Assembly: GCA_032433765.1 (NCBI GenBank)
Contig: JAVIAB010000092.1
Span: forward strand, 100,242,886-100,306,885
DNA from: Megaustenia siamemsis
Taxonomy: Eukaryota > Mollusca > Gastropoda > Stylommatophora > Ariophantidae
DNA: 64,000 nt
Direction of reading: 5' to 3'
Numbering within the stretch: the first letter of the stretch is position 1; every line of letters starts with the position of its first letter. Shown here in pieces: positions 20,535-30,676 of this stretch. Under the pieces are notes generated by a model. It searched no databases and had not been told where the DNA came from. It worked only from the letters and a program-made list of their open reading frames with translations. The translations under genes and the position numbers were made by a program.

Positions 20535-20752
20535 TTATTGGTTATGGAAGGCCTCGGTATCACAGCAAACGAATTAAAATCCATAATTGCTCAACCGCCC
20601 GTGCCAGTGGAATCATCCGAATTACTAACTCATCTCCAAACAAATAAAGGTAGCTGTAGTCCCCATCGTAGCAGTCTCAGCACACGCCAAAAGACATAAG
20701 GCGAAACCGCGCAGAAAGTGAACACAGCCAACTGTTCCCTGTCATACAATAT
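20535..20752 (+). mobile_element. S3 unclassified SINE-like repeat
   Basis: A roughly 220-bp unit beginning TATTGGTTATGGAAGGCCTC and ending CCCTGTCATACAAT. Conserved blocks are GCAAACGAATTAAAATCCAT, GCTCAACCGCC and GTAGCTGTAGTCCCCATC. Other copies: 28296-28480 and 38464-38690; the last has a TSD. No A/B box pair was found. Confidence 0.75.
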
Positions 20753-20829
20753 CATCATTCATCGTAAACAAGAGGGATATCGAAGCAGGATCAAAACGGA
20801 TGAGACACACAGCTCACGGTGTGCACAGA

Positions 20830-21047
20830 GCACTTAACTCAGTAGCTCCTGCAACAAGCCGGACTTGGAATATGAGGAAACTGCAAGAAGGAACACTTTT
20901 CAGACATAGCCTTCAATGGTTCCTGCCGCCTATCCACCATATACCATGGGAGTTCACGTCCTCCCAAAAATGATGATCGTCATAGCACTTGATGATGTTA
21001 GGCCGTCATTGATGACTCCAATTCCAAACATATAGACACACAGTGGT
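20830..21047 (-). repeat. R1 interspersed repeat
   Basis: The reverse complement of the R1 segment at 1760-1943, with blocks such as GGATAGGCGGCAGGAACC and GGAGGACGTGAACTCCC. It ends 3 bp from the stop codon of the frame at 21050. Confidence 0.7.
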
Positions 21048-21049
21048 GG

Positions 21050-21715
21050 TTAGTTATAATTTCCAATCCAACAGAAGCCACATGACCTGTAGTTAGTAAA
21101 ACCACAGAGAGAATATGATTTTGTGACCTTCACTGATTCACTCTTAGATGTGAATGTGTAGTTTACACAAGAGGAGAAGTTTTCAACTACAGTGATCCCA
21201 TTTAAGGCAATTCTGGGATAGCAAGGCAAGTCTCCTTTATAGCAGTAGAACTTGATGTTCTCCGCTCCCTTCTTGTAGCTGCCGCCACACGATTCTGATG
21301 TCTCATTAACTTGGACATCATTCAAGAACAATGTCAGATTAACATTCCATAGATATGGCTCTGCTGATGAAATGCTTGGTGCAACAGTTGTATCAATCAT
21401 ACTGGAGGCTCCTGGTCTGTGGTCATTAATATCACAGACGGCACATGATGTTGTTATATTCAGTGTTTCTTTCTGGGGTGTAAATATGTGGCACACACAT
21501 GGAGAGTGGTTTGTGGTCACAGTAATCCCATTAAAGGCAATTCTAGGGTAGCATGGCATAGCTGTTTCAGAACAGCACAATCCTATGACGTTTTCTGTGT
21601 TCGCTATAAAGCTGCTGCTGCACAATCCTGACCAATTATAGGTGTGGACATTATTCACTTGCAATGACAAAACTGCTTTGTTTACATCATAATATGAAGT
21701 ATTATTCATATTCAT
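21050..21715 (-). CDS. Cysteine-rich two-repeat protein, unknown (possible exon)
   Basis: A 221-codon open frame I do not recognise. It consists of two homologous units of about 85-90 residues. Unit 1 (about 13-98) has CCSETAMPCYPRIAFNGITV; unit 2 (about 125-212) has YCYKGDLPCYPRIALNGITV. Both continue with a V/E-x-F/H-S-x-C segment, then FT (PQ/SK) and a C about 15 residues later. Cysteine spacing is conserved between units, and many NxS/T sequons (NMNNTS, YNWSG, LNITT, VNLTL, ENFSS, NYTF) suggest an extracellular glycoprotein. No signal peptide or membrane segment is visible, so it may be an internal or terminal exon. An in-frame TGA lies 18 bp upstream of the first ATG. The stop abuts an R1 repeat. 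Codon use and the internal homology argue against chance, but gene structure is unproven. Confidence 0.5.
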   Translation of the reverse strand: MNMNNTSYYDVNKAVLSLQVNNVHTYNWSGLCSSSFIANTENVIGLCCSETAMPCYPRIAFNGITVTTNHSPCVCHIFTPQKETLNITTSCAVCDINDHRPGASSMIDTTVAPSISSAEPYLWNVNLTLFLNDVQVNETSESCGGSYKKGAENIKFYCYKGDLPCYPRIALNGITVVENFSSCVNYTFTSKSESVKVTKSYSLCGFTNYRSCGFCWIGNYN

Positions 21716-22640
21716 GAGGTATGAAAAGAATCAAAGGTTTCTGATCAAGATCTATTTAAATACTACAACGATTTCAGAGTTACTAAACATTTTGAACAAG
21801 ATGGTAGAAGATTAGAAAATTGAGACATAAAAGATTCATTTCACAAAGAAACTGTTCATGAAAACAGATTCTACAAGTCTTCTAGATATGGGCAACTGAT
21901 GACAATGTATTTCACTTTGGGAGGCCATATGTGGTTCTGCTTTTCACAAATCATGAAAATTGTTCCAAAGTTATAAAATACCTTAGAAGCAGACTAAATT
22001 TATTTTCATGATAAAACATTTTCAGAATCTTTTCTGTTCTAATCTTTGCCGTCTTACACTGTTGATGAAAAAATTGAGTATCTCATTAATCCGTTTTTTT
22101 TTTAGATGTTTTGTATTTATATTATTATTTGTACATGTTATGTTTACTAGTAACTCTTAACAGAGTTAGATGTGTGGCTTTTGTTCCTGACAGATCTATT
22201 TGTTTTATACATAGTGATAGTATTTTATGAGCTTCAGTTTTTATATAGCATTTAATTTTTTTACTAATTCACCCTTTTTTTTGGAAGTTTTTCTTTTCTT
22301 TCACCCTTTGGTTGCTACATTTAGTGGTTAACGCTTGTGTGATGCTGTTTGTTTTCAGCACTGAAAAGTATTGAAACTACTTAATTTGTTCTTTTTGGGA
22401 GTAAATCAGAATTTCAGAATTGATGTTAAAATTTTGGAGTAGTCATGAAAACATATACTATCACATAAAGCTGCAGCAAAGTTGGCATAGAAACAGAAAA
22501 GAAAAGCATAATTGGTATGTTTTAAATTTGTATATGAAAGATACAACTGATAACATTTCAATATTACAATGGCCTCCTCTGTTTTATTTTCTTTACTTGC
22601 TGCTTAGTCTTTAGTTTGGACTAGCATCACCACAGCTGGG
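21716..22640. other. No recognisable feature
   Basis: AT-rich. Only short frames with no motif. It could contain upstream sequence of the cysteine-rich frame on the minus strand. Confidence 0.4.
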
Positions 22641-23255
22641 TTATACCCATATCTGCTGTACCTCCCATTCCAGTAACCATCAAAGTGTTCATCTACTGGT
22701 TGTTCCTGTCCTGCATCAATTGACAGGTTTTTTTTCATTCCTTTTCATTGAGGATGTTTTTCCTGCTTTTGTCCTTCATGGCACAGTGAGCCACCATTTT
22801 TATGACATGTTGATTATCCTTAGCTTCCTTGTCGCCATCCTGTGAGAGGTGTTCTTTTAAATGCCCTAAAATGTTATACATGTCAAATTTTAAGGTTTTT
22901 TGCGCAATGTCAGATCCCGCCTACATGTCAGCTATCTCCTTGCCATGAACTCCCATGTTTCCAGGACAATATATTAAAGTTAGGCTGCTAACATGAGACA
23001 TGTTAAGTAGGTGCACCTACTACTTGCAAAGTGTGTTCTTGTCAATCTGGCAAAGCGTGCTTTGTGAGTCAGTCAAGATGACCACATTTGATTTGTAGAT
23101 GTGTGTAGATGTGACAAGAAGACCGAACATAAAACCTGCAGCCTGGGAAAAAATAGCTACAGGCCACAATATTTGGAAACACACTTTAAAGCTCCAACTC
23201 AGAAAAGATGCAGACAGTGTTTGTACACAAGAGGTGTATTCAGGACATGATAGGT
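22640..23255 (-). pseudogene. Decayed LINE RNase H domain
   Basis: Minus-strand remnants: VVILTDSQSTLCQI (about 23045-23095; the RNase H Asp-containing strand) and, further on, PGNMGVHGKEIADM (the conserved H-G-N-E-x-A-D region) followed by stops and frameshifts. Comparable to L-H RNase H at 58326-58805. Old and inactive. Confidence 0.6.
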
Positions 23256-23766
23256 AAATATGGCTAACCACCAAGGAAGAAAGAGGAGCCTCACCTTGTA
23301 TCACTCCAAAGAAAACCATGGAGAACAATGCAAAAAATCTTAAAACAACAAATAAAGACTTAAAAATATGTACATGGAATATTAGAAATCTATACAAATA
23401 TGGAAAACTGGATAATCTTATTTTAGAAGCAGAAATAATGAAATGGATATTTTAGGTATATAAGAGACAAGATGGAAAGAATGTGGTTACATACAAGAAG
23501 AAGAAAAATATGCATTTATATATTCGGACAATACAGAACATCAAAGAGGTGTAGCAATACTGATAAAAATGGAATTACAATAATACATAAGTACTCACTG
23601 GACACGCAATGACAGAATCATACTACTAAAAATGGAAACAAAACCTTTAGACATAGCAATAATAGACATATGCACCCATCCAGTACTACAGAGATGAACA
23701 AATAGAAGCATACTATGAAGATTTAAAGAAAGTTATGAAACAATGAAATAATCTGACATTTTAATT

Positions 23767-24002
23767 TTTTTTTTATCACCAGCTTTTAACTTTGACGAAG
23801 CCCCTCGAGACTAGGAACTGAATTTTGCGTGTTAATATGTTTTTCCCTGACAGCTATATGCACAGGAGTCCCTTACCAAACAGGCAGATAACTCCATCTT
23901 CGGAGGTACTCATATTTTTTCCGTCCATGAGTAATTGATGTTTCAAACTGGGCTTCGCTGCTGAGACCAGGAGTGTCTTGCCTCGAGACCAACCAGTCCC
24001 CC
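23767..24002 (-). mobile_element. S2 SINE nested in L-B
   Basis: The target duplication GACATTTTAATT is at 23755-23766 and 24003-24014. The head on the minus strand is GGGGACTGGTTGGTCTCGAG. The tail is poly-A-like. Confidence 0.88.
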
Positions 24003-25074
24003 GACATTTTAATTGTAATAGGGTGACATAAATGTTAAAATAGGAAAAGGATGATATAAGAACATAATAAAACAGCACGGTCTAGGAAAATGAAACAAAA
24101 GATGAAAAAGGCTAATACAATTTTGTGAAGAAAATAAGTTAGTAATATGTAACACCTATTTTGAGCAAGGGACAAGTTAGCTGCATACGTTGAAAAGTCC
24201 TGACGATAAAACGAGAAACCAGATATACTACATAATGATCAACGATAGATTTAGAAACAGCATCTTGCAAGCTAAGACACACCCCGGGGTTGATATTAAC
24301 TCAGATCACATCTCTGTTATGATCAAAATGAAAATAAAACTAAAGAGAAACAGACAGAAAAATAACACACAAATAATACCACTGGAGACAATAGCTCAAG
24401 TCAAATAGAACTTCAACATACATAAACAATACTAGTAAAAAATACATACCATAAATTGTTAGAGGAAGGAATGGAACAATAGAGAAGGGAAGATCCTGAA
24501 TAAGTTACAAAGGTTATGCATGAAGAAAAGCATACAATGAAGTCTACAAAATCATACCTAAAAAGGAAAAGATCAGGAAACAAAAATGGATGACTGAAGC
24601 CATATTGGAAAAATGGATAAAAGACAGGCAAAGAATGCCAGCCAATACACCAAATAGATAACGAAATCTATAATATAAGTAGACAGGCAAAAGAGAAATA
24701 GCTCAATCAAAGATGTCTAGAAACAGAAACCATGGAAAGGACACATGATTTACAATATAAATAAAAAGAATGATCAACATGATTTAAGTCACAGATGGGG
24801 GATGTATTGTAAACAAAAAGAGGAGAAATGTTAGCAGACAGTAAAGATATAATCAACAGATGGCAGAAATAAATAGCAGAACTGTTTGAAGATGGAAGAG
24901 AAAAGAAACTAACAATAAGGTATATGTCAGGTTACAAAATCTTAAAATCTGAATTCGAGAAAGGTATAAATAAAATGAAAAATGTAAAAACTGTAGGGCC
25001 AAACAACACACAGATTGAGATGATAGAAGCCCTAAGAGTTTTTGGCACAGTAATTATCACAGAACTGTGCAATC

Positions 25075-25160
<86 letters not shown>
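25075..25160. repeat. (TA)n microsatellite inside L-B
   Basis: A long AT run interrupting the linker region between CNHI and [11 protein letters not shown]. Confidence 0.95.
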
Positions 25161-25162
<2 letters not shown>

Positions 25163-25635
25163 GTATACACATACATACAACAAAGGATATATAGCATATA
25201 AACTTAAAGCAACAGTATTTTTTGCCTTGTCTAAGTACACTGCTGCTGTGGAGTGCAGTGACTTTAGATAGAACAATAAGTTTAATGAGCCGTATAACAA
25301 AAATTTTCCTTAAAGTTAAACAGAGAAAAATTGAAAATAAAAACAATATGGAATTAACAGAACAATGACATAAGACTAATATGTAATTTATACTGGGAAC
25401 AAACAGCTATGATGAAATACAACAATGGAAACTCTGCACCTCTTGATACAAAAAGAGAGGTTAGACAGGGCTACATTATATCACCATGTCTATTCAATGT
25501 ATTCACTGAGTAGATCTTTAAAGACACCACTGGAATGCCTGAACTAAACATCAATAGATATATAATCAATAATCTAAGATATGCTGATGATACAGTATTA
25601 ATGATAGAAAATCCAGAAGACCTACAACAACTAAT

Positions 25636-25860
25636 GAACAAAAAAACTTATGATATATATATATATATATTTTTATACTTATGACTTTAAGATCCATAAG
25701 GGGCATGCCTGGAATAACAATTGGAGGTCATAATATAAATAATCTAAGGTATGCTGATGATACAGTATTAATGGTAGAAAATCCAGAAGACCTACAGCAA
25801 CTAATGAACAAAAAACTTATGATTTATATATATATATATATATATCTTTATACTTATGAC
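25636..25860 (+). mobile_element. Chimeric L-E/L-B RT segment between two (TA)n tracts
   Basis: 25684-25735 carries the L-E word AGATCCATAAGGGGCATGCC (also at 40877-40896) encoding [13 protein letters not shown]. It then passes, at the NNLRYADDTVL box, into L-B-type sequence (ENPEDLQQLMN) that repeats 25600-25640. Both sides end in TA microsatellites. Confidence 0.7.
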
Positions 25861-25940
25861 ACGATATATCATAGGACTGCCTTACACTCAAAAGATAACA
25901 CTTTTCAGCACAGTAATTCAACAAGGTTCAGCATGTTCGT

Positions 25941-26669
25941 TCACAACTTAGATTTATTCACATGTGAAGAACTTTCCTGTGCCGCATGAAACACCAAATT
26001 GATAAAACTTCTCTGTGCTGCCTCATACTCTTCTTTATGATGGATTATATGCTGAGCATGTGAAGAGCTGTCCCATAGATGTAAAGTTACTGACAAATTG
26101 CTGTTAATCTGCCAGTCATTTATAAGTTTTATCAAGACAGTGGCATCACTCATTGGATCATTTTTGGATGCTAAAACAAGTGTAGGAACTTTCACAGGAT
26201 CATCTCTTGCCATATCAAGTGCTTTTTCATAAAAATCTAATGTATGTTTCTTAGTTGCTGAAAAGTACATTCTTCCTAAAAGTATTACTAAATTTTGAAT
26301 GTAAAAGTTTGTGTTGATACTTTTTGCAACACCTTGAAGCATTCTGTCAATTGCTTCAACTGAAGGAGTTTCAATCTCTCTACAGTCTTCCATTTTAATT
26401 ATTCCTCCCTTATTGTTTCCAACAACGATACTGTCAAAAACAATTCCACGAAATTTGTCAATTAAGTGTTTTCTACTAGGCATTTTCCTCGCAGTCATGG
26501 TTAGAACACTGAGATTGTAGGAACCAATAGAAATGGTGTGGAAAAGTAAGTGGTCATAGTGTTTAAACCGCTCATCTAGTGCCTGTAAAGAAGATAGGAA
26601 CATAGCAAAATTATTGTATTTGATATGCAAAGTATTGTTAAGAAAATCACAAAAATATTTGGCAATATA
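25941..26669 (-). CDS. TMEM53/DUF829-family protein, last coding exon
   Basis: The C-terminal 242 residues of a TMEM53-like (DUF829, alpha/beta-hydrolase-related) protein. Family features: LLFHTISIGSYN near the family's nucleophile-elbow position, KFRGIVFDS (family GxxFDS strand), VPTLVLASKNDPMSDA (the R/N-D strand), and DSSSHAQHIIHHKEEY, corresponding to the family SxAHVxHLRxYPxxY motif. The acceptor is inferred at CAG before 26669, the only AG in phase 0 with the donor at 28800; a TAA precedes the upstream ATG. The stop is TGA at 25941-25943. Members are reported as nuclear-envelope proteins; the catalytic status of this protein cannot be judged. The acceptor lacks a good pyrimidine tract, so an alternative boundary is possible. 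Confidence 0.8.
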   Translation of the reverse strand, partial: YIAKYFCDFLNNTLHIKYNNFAMFLSSLQALDERFKHYDHLLFHTISIGSYNLSVLTMTARKMPSRKHLIDKFRGIVFDSIVVGNNKGGIIKMEDCREIETPSVEAIDRMLQGVAKSINTNFYIQNLVILLGRMYFSATKKHTLDFYEKALDMARDDPVKVPTLVLASKNDPMSDATVLIKLINDWQINSNLSVTLHLWDSSSHAQHIIHHKEEYEAAQRSFINLVFHAAQESSSHVNKSKL

Positions 26670-26712
26670 CTGTTCACTAACACTGTTTACAGTCATTTAA
26701 ATTAAATATTTT

Positions 26713-26766
26713 CTCTTTTTTTACCTTTCATCATAGGTCTTTAACAAACACTTTCCAAGCTGTTCA
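26713..26766 (-). mobile_element. L-C 3'-end scrap beside a TMEM53-like exon
   Basis: About 54 bp matching the extreme L-C 3' end (ATAGGTCTTTAACAAACACT, TTTCCAAGCTGTTC). It lies about 45 bp upstream (gene sense) of the inferred splice acceptor. Confidence 0.7.
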
Positions 26767-26907
26767 AATATATACTATTGTTTACATATTTACTCTATAA
26801 ATACATGCATTAAAAAAAACATACCTGTTTTTGTATTATATGCTGTAAATATATCACTCTAAATATATCTAAAACAATAATGGCATAAATCAATACACAT
26901 CTATAGT

Positions 26908-26933
26908 CAGAGAGAGAGAGAGAGAGAGAGAGA
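26908..26933. repeat. (AG)n microsatellite
   Basis: A GA dinucleotide run in the TMEM53-like intron. Confidence 0.95.
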
Positions 26934-27229
26934 TAATTGAAATAAACAATAATTTAAATTAATTAAAACAAAACTGCTAACATTATGTTATTTCCAGAAC
27001 TTGCATGTTTATGTAGATAAAATATGGAAGTTTTATTAAAAAACATTTTTATCTTAATTCTTTCTGCTGTTTTACATGACCTGCGACAGACAATCACTAA
27101 AATAATTGCTGAAGTTACAAAGCAGATGCTGATAAGAATTTGAGAAAAATTCAACAACTGACATTAATATCTGCCATGTGATCAAAAGTGGAGTCAAATA
27201 ATAATTAATTAATATTATTATGGAGGGAC

Positions 27230-27799
27230 ACACTAAAACCAGTGATGGAAAATGTGATAATAAACTGAAATAAACAAAAGAATAGGTATGGCAAAAAGTA
27301 ATTTTAATGCCATGAAAAATATACTAACATCAAAACAAATAACACCAGTGCTAAAACTAAGAATAGCAAAATGTTACATCTTCTCAATATTCCTGTATGG
27401 TGCAGAAACATGGACATTAGACAAGAAAACAGAACAGAAAATTGAAGCCTTTGAAATGTGGATTTATAGAAGAATAGATAGATTTGGATGGAATGAAAAG
27501 AAATCAAGCGATGAATTTTAAAACAACTAAAACTGAAAAGAGAACTACTAAACACAATTAGAACAAGACAAATGAAATTTTTGGGGCATGTTAAAAGACA
27601 CAACAGCCTAATAAAAGTAATATTGGAAGGGAAAATACAAAGTAAAAGAGGCAGAGGCAGACCAAGACTAACATGGACGAGTAACATCAAAAGATGGACA
27701 AGTCAGTCTATGACAATCTGCACCATCAAAGCAAGAGACAGGGTGGAATAACGCTCCATAGTAGTCAACCTTCAATGTGGAGACGGCACTCGATGAATG
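27230..27799 (+). mobile_element. L-B 3' fragment in the TMEM53-like intron
   Basis: It starts within HTxTSDGK-coding sequence and runs to the L-B 3' end. RT-thumb and C-terminal motifs are readable: FLYGAETWTLDKKTEQKIEAFEMWIYRR, then frameshifted GHVKRHN and RGRGRPRLTW. Flanks ATTATGGAGGGA and ATTATAGAGGGA form a 12-bp duplication with one mismatch. It is antisense to the host gene. Confidence 0.85.
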
Positions 27800-27840
27800 A
27801 TAATTATAGAGGGAAACTTCTGGGGTGATAGATCACCAAA

Positions 27841-28054
27841 TCATTTCAGGGGAAGAGGTATATTTAAAATATCCCCCAAAAAAGGCCACAAATAATTAAC
27901 AACAGAAAAAAAAAAAAAATAATAGACAGCACCAAGCAGGATTGATTGTGTGTCGAGGAGTACAGGTTCAATCCTGTTTCAGGCTCTCTATTGTTCTTAG
28001 TTTTTTTCTGTAGTTTTTCCTAAGTGCTGTAAACATACTTCTTCCCCTGATATG
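27841..28054. repeat. Foldback (palindromic) element, about 214 bp
   Basis: The outer arms match after reverse complement (TCATTTCAGGGGAAGAGGTA and TCATATCAGGGGAAGAAGTA). The inner arms also match (ACAGAAAAAAA, AATAGACAGC / AATAGAGAGC, CAGGATTGA). The loop is about 20 bp around 27940-27960. The left arm carries about 18 extra bases. Probably a MITE-like foldback transposon; transcribed, it would form a long hairpin. Confidence 0.75.
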
Positions 28055-28295
28055 ATTCGCTGACTAAAAGTGCAAACATCAAAAAATAATGTCAATATAT
28101 ATTTAGAACATTGGAGTTTTCATACAGGAACATTTTTCTTCTCAAAAACATTAACCTACTAAAATAATATAATGCAAACAGGAACTAAACTAAAATTCTC
28201 ACATTTTTATGTGAAATCCTAGAACCACTCCAACAGAAGAGAATACCAATTTTCAGAATAAGTGGAATGTGATAGACTGAGTGAGGCATTCTTTA

Positions 28296-28480
28296 GTTAT
28301 TGAAGGCCCCGGTATCAATGCAAACAAATTAAAATCCATAATTGCTCAACCGCCTGTGCCAGTGTAATCATCCAAATTACTATCTCATCTCCCAAACAAA
28401 GAAAGGTAGCTGTAGTCCCCATCATAGCAGACTCAAAAGACATAAGGCGAAACCGCACAGAAAGTGAACACAAGCCAAAA
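28296..28480 (+). mobile_element. S3 repeat copy
   Basis: Shares TTATTGAAGGCCCCGGTATC, ATTAAAATCCATAATTGC, GTAGCTGTAGTCCCCATC and AAAGACATAAGGCGAAACCG with the copies at 20535 and 38464. Diverged, right end shortened. Confidence 0.75.
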
Positions 28481-28800
28481 GTGGTGTATTATCAGTTATA
28501 AATGTTGCACAATTTCTAGGATCAGACCTAACATGCAACTTCAATACTAAAACAAATAGATGTGTCTAGGTTGAGATATACTTTTTTATAGAAAGGAAAG
28601 ACAGTACTGGTGGAGTGCTGACCACATTGTTAAAAAAAGTGTGTGCAACCGATTAAAAGATGTGGACACTAATTGGATTCATTCAATCTTTCATTAATTG
28701 TATATATAAAACTTGCTAACAATAATTTATTAAAGAAATCTGAGTGCACAGAGGATAAGCGGTGAAAAAAAAACAAAAAAGAACTTCTCACAAGACTTAC

Positions 28801-29074
28801 TTTCAATGTATGTTTGGCCAGCTTCACAGAGTTTGGAGGCCATAAGAAGTCTGTAAGTAAAGACTTAACAGTGAGAACATCTAGTCCTAAATTTGTGTAT
28901 AATGCCTTGTATTTCTCAATATGTTTCTCTTTTGCTCCAAGCCAAGGAAACAATAACACTAGGACACGCTTTCGGTCTCCTGGCAAGTTCCACTCACTGT
29001 TGGACACAGGTCTATGCAGTTGCAGACGATCTGATATTTGTTGAACATCCATGTTATTTCTTTGTTTGTCTGAT
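28801..29074 (-). CDS. TMEM53/DUF829-family protein, upstream coding exon
   Basis: The exon codes for 84 residues from an ATG at 29052 (MDVQQISDRLQL) to LAKHTLK at 28801, followed by a consensus donor GTAAGT. It contains the family N-terminal block RVLVLLFPWLGAKEKHIEKY, then KALYTNLGLDVLTV and FLWPP, matching the beta-strand and WLG(C/A)xxxHxxKY signature of TMEM53/DUF829. The upstream boundary is an acceptor at TTTCAG (29075-29080), so an upstream, probably non-coding, exon is expected beyond 29090. Joined in phase 0 to the exon at 25941-26669, it gives a predicted 326-residue protein, slightly longer than typical family members. Confidence 0.85.
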
Positions 29075-29185
29075 CTGAAAGTCATATATTGTTTTTTTTA
29101 GAAAATATTTTTTGTTTAAAGATTTAATATTGTATTAATAGAAAGAAATAGAAAATAAACTGGGTGTTTTTTAAAACAAGTGTCT

Positions 29186-29511
29186 GGGTTACTGGTTGCT
29201 CTCGAGGCAAGACATCAGTCTCGAGACAGAAAGGTTATGAGTTCAAATTCGGGCTGAACCAGTTGAGATCTTTATTTGTGATTTCTCTCTGTGGCAACCA
29301 CCCCTGGTCTCAGCAACGAGGCCTGGCTTGAAAAATCAATTACTCATCAATGGAATAAATATGAGTACCTCTGCAGACGGAGTTATCTGCCTGTGTGACA
29401 GGGGACCCCTGTGCACACGGCTGCCAGGGAAAAATGGATTAATGCACAAAATTCAGTTCCTAGTCTCTAGGGACTTCGCCAGAGGTGAAAGCTGGCAAAC
29501 GCAAAAAAAAA
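29186..29511 (+). mobile_element. S2 SINE
   Basis: GGTTATGAGTTCAAATTCGG as the B box, then the full S2 body and a poly-A end. The adjacent T-rich/TTTTTTAAAAGT sequence served as the target for the L-C insertion that follows. Confidence 0.85.
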
Positions 29512-29550
29512 AATTTTTTTTTAAAAGTCTTCTTCTTCTTCTTCTACCTT

Positions 29551-29844
29551 TTAGCTCCCAGTGGAGCATAGGTCTTCAACAAACACTTTCCAAGTCGTTC
29601 TGTTTTTTGCAATTTTTTTAAGATCATTCCATGTCTTCCCCATCATCTTCATCTCTGCTTCAATCTGTCTTCTCCAAGAATTCCTTGGTCTTCCTCTTTG
29701 TCTTTTCCCCTGGGTATTCCAAAAAAGGGCCTGTTGTGTAATACTCTCAGTTGGCTTCTGTAGTGTGTGTCCTATCCATCGCCATCGTCTTCGCTGTATT
29801 TCTTTATCCACTGGTATTTGACTGGTACATTTCCATAATTCCAC
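29551..29844 (-). pseudogene. L-C ORF C-terminal block
   Basis: Contains QRRRWRWIGHTLQKPTESI, GKRQRGRPRNSWRR and NRTTWKVFVEDLCS, the RTE/BovB-type GHxxR...GRPRxxW...RxxW tail. It follows the RT fragment at 29994-30584 after a frameshift. Confidence 0.85.
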
Positions 29845-29993
29845 GTTAGTGACTTTGTCCTGCTATTTCCATCCCTTTATTCTGCGCAAGCATCCATTAA
29901 TGAAAGACTGTACCTTCGTGATTGTCAATTTTGTTATTCTCCATGTTTCACAGCCATATAATAGAACCGACTTAACATTGGAGTTGAAAATTT

Positions 29994-30584
29994 TTATTTT
30001 GTATTTAGCCTAATTTCTTTGGATTTCCATATGTTTCCCAGTGCAATGAAAGCTCCTCTTGCTTTTGATATCCTTATTTTGGTATCATTTTCTGTTCCTC
30101 CCTCTTTATCTATAATACTGCCCAGATATATGTAAGATTGTACGTCTAGTAGAGGTATTTCTCCTAGTTTTATTTGGTTATTGCCAACTGCATTAATTCT
30201 CATAATGTTGGTCTTATCTCTATTAATCTTTAGTCCTAGCTGTTGTGATCTCTCATCTAATATACTCATTTTATCTTGCATCTGTTGGTGGCTGTGTGAT
30301 AGGAGAGCTATGTCATCAGCAAAGTCTAAATCATCAAGTTGTTTGGTCAGTGACCACTGGATCCCATTTCTGTTGTTTTGAGTTATTTTCATAATCCAAT
30401 CTATGGCCAGTAGAAAGAGAAATGGAGACAGAAGGCATCCTTGCCTTACTCCTGTTCTTATTTCAAATGCTTCTGTAAGCTGTCCTTCATGCACCACACT
30501 ACATTTTGTTCCTTCATACATTGTTTTTATCAGGTTAATAAACTTTATGGGGATTCCGTAATGACTCAGCAACTTCCAAAGCAT
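29994..30584 (-). pseudogene. L-C reverse transcriptase, palm and thumb
   Basis: Begins MLWKLLSHYGIP. RT boxes are TGVRQGCLLSPFLF and LDDLDFADDIALL (catalytic F-A-D-D), then LGLKINRDKT and YIYLGSIIDKEGG. The N-terminal RT half lies beyond the nested L-B, at 33437-34348. Confidence 0.88.
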
Positions 30585-30676
30585 TCTTCTGTCTAAACTA
30601 TCAAATGCCTTTTCGTAATCTATGAATCCAATATAAAGTGGGGATTTATTTTAGTTCTAAACTTTCTTCAACTATT

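Larger units (their letters stand above)
23262..25680 (+). mobile_element. Old, nearly full-span L-B copy
   Basis: It starts in the L-B 5' region (GAGCCTCA, then a CCATGG start context), then endonuclease remnants (WNIRNLYKYGKLDNL, NSDHISVMIKMKIKLKRN near 24290-24350), linker ([25 protein letters not shown] near 24920-25040) and RT (REVRQGYIISPCLFNVF, NNLRYADDTVL near 25450-25600). Many stops and frameshifts. An S2 SINE and a (TA)n expansion interrupt it. Confidence 0.85.

Noticed and set aside
25075..25160. Tyr/Ile-repeat proteins over TA tracts (also at 1155, 8294, 16290, 55790)
   Set aside because: They are translations of (TA)n microsatellites.
26963..27157. 64-codon frame with a hydrophobic stretch on the minus strand
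   Set aside because: It lies in the TMEM53-like intron, has no family match or splice signals, and could easily be chance.
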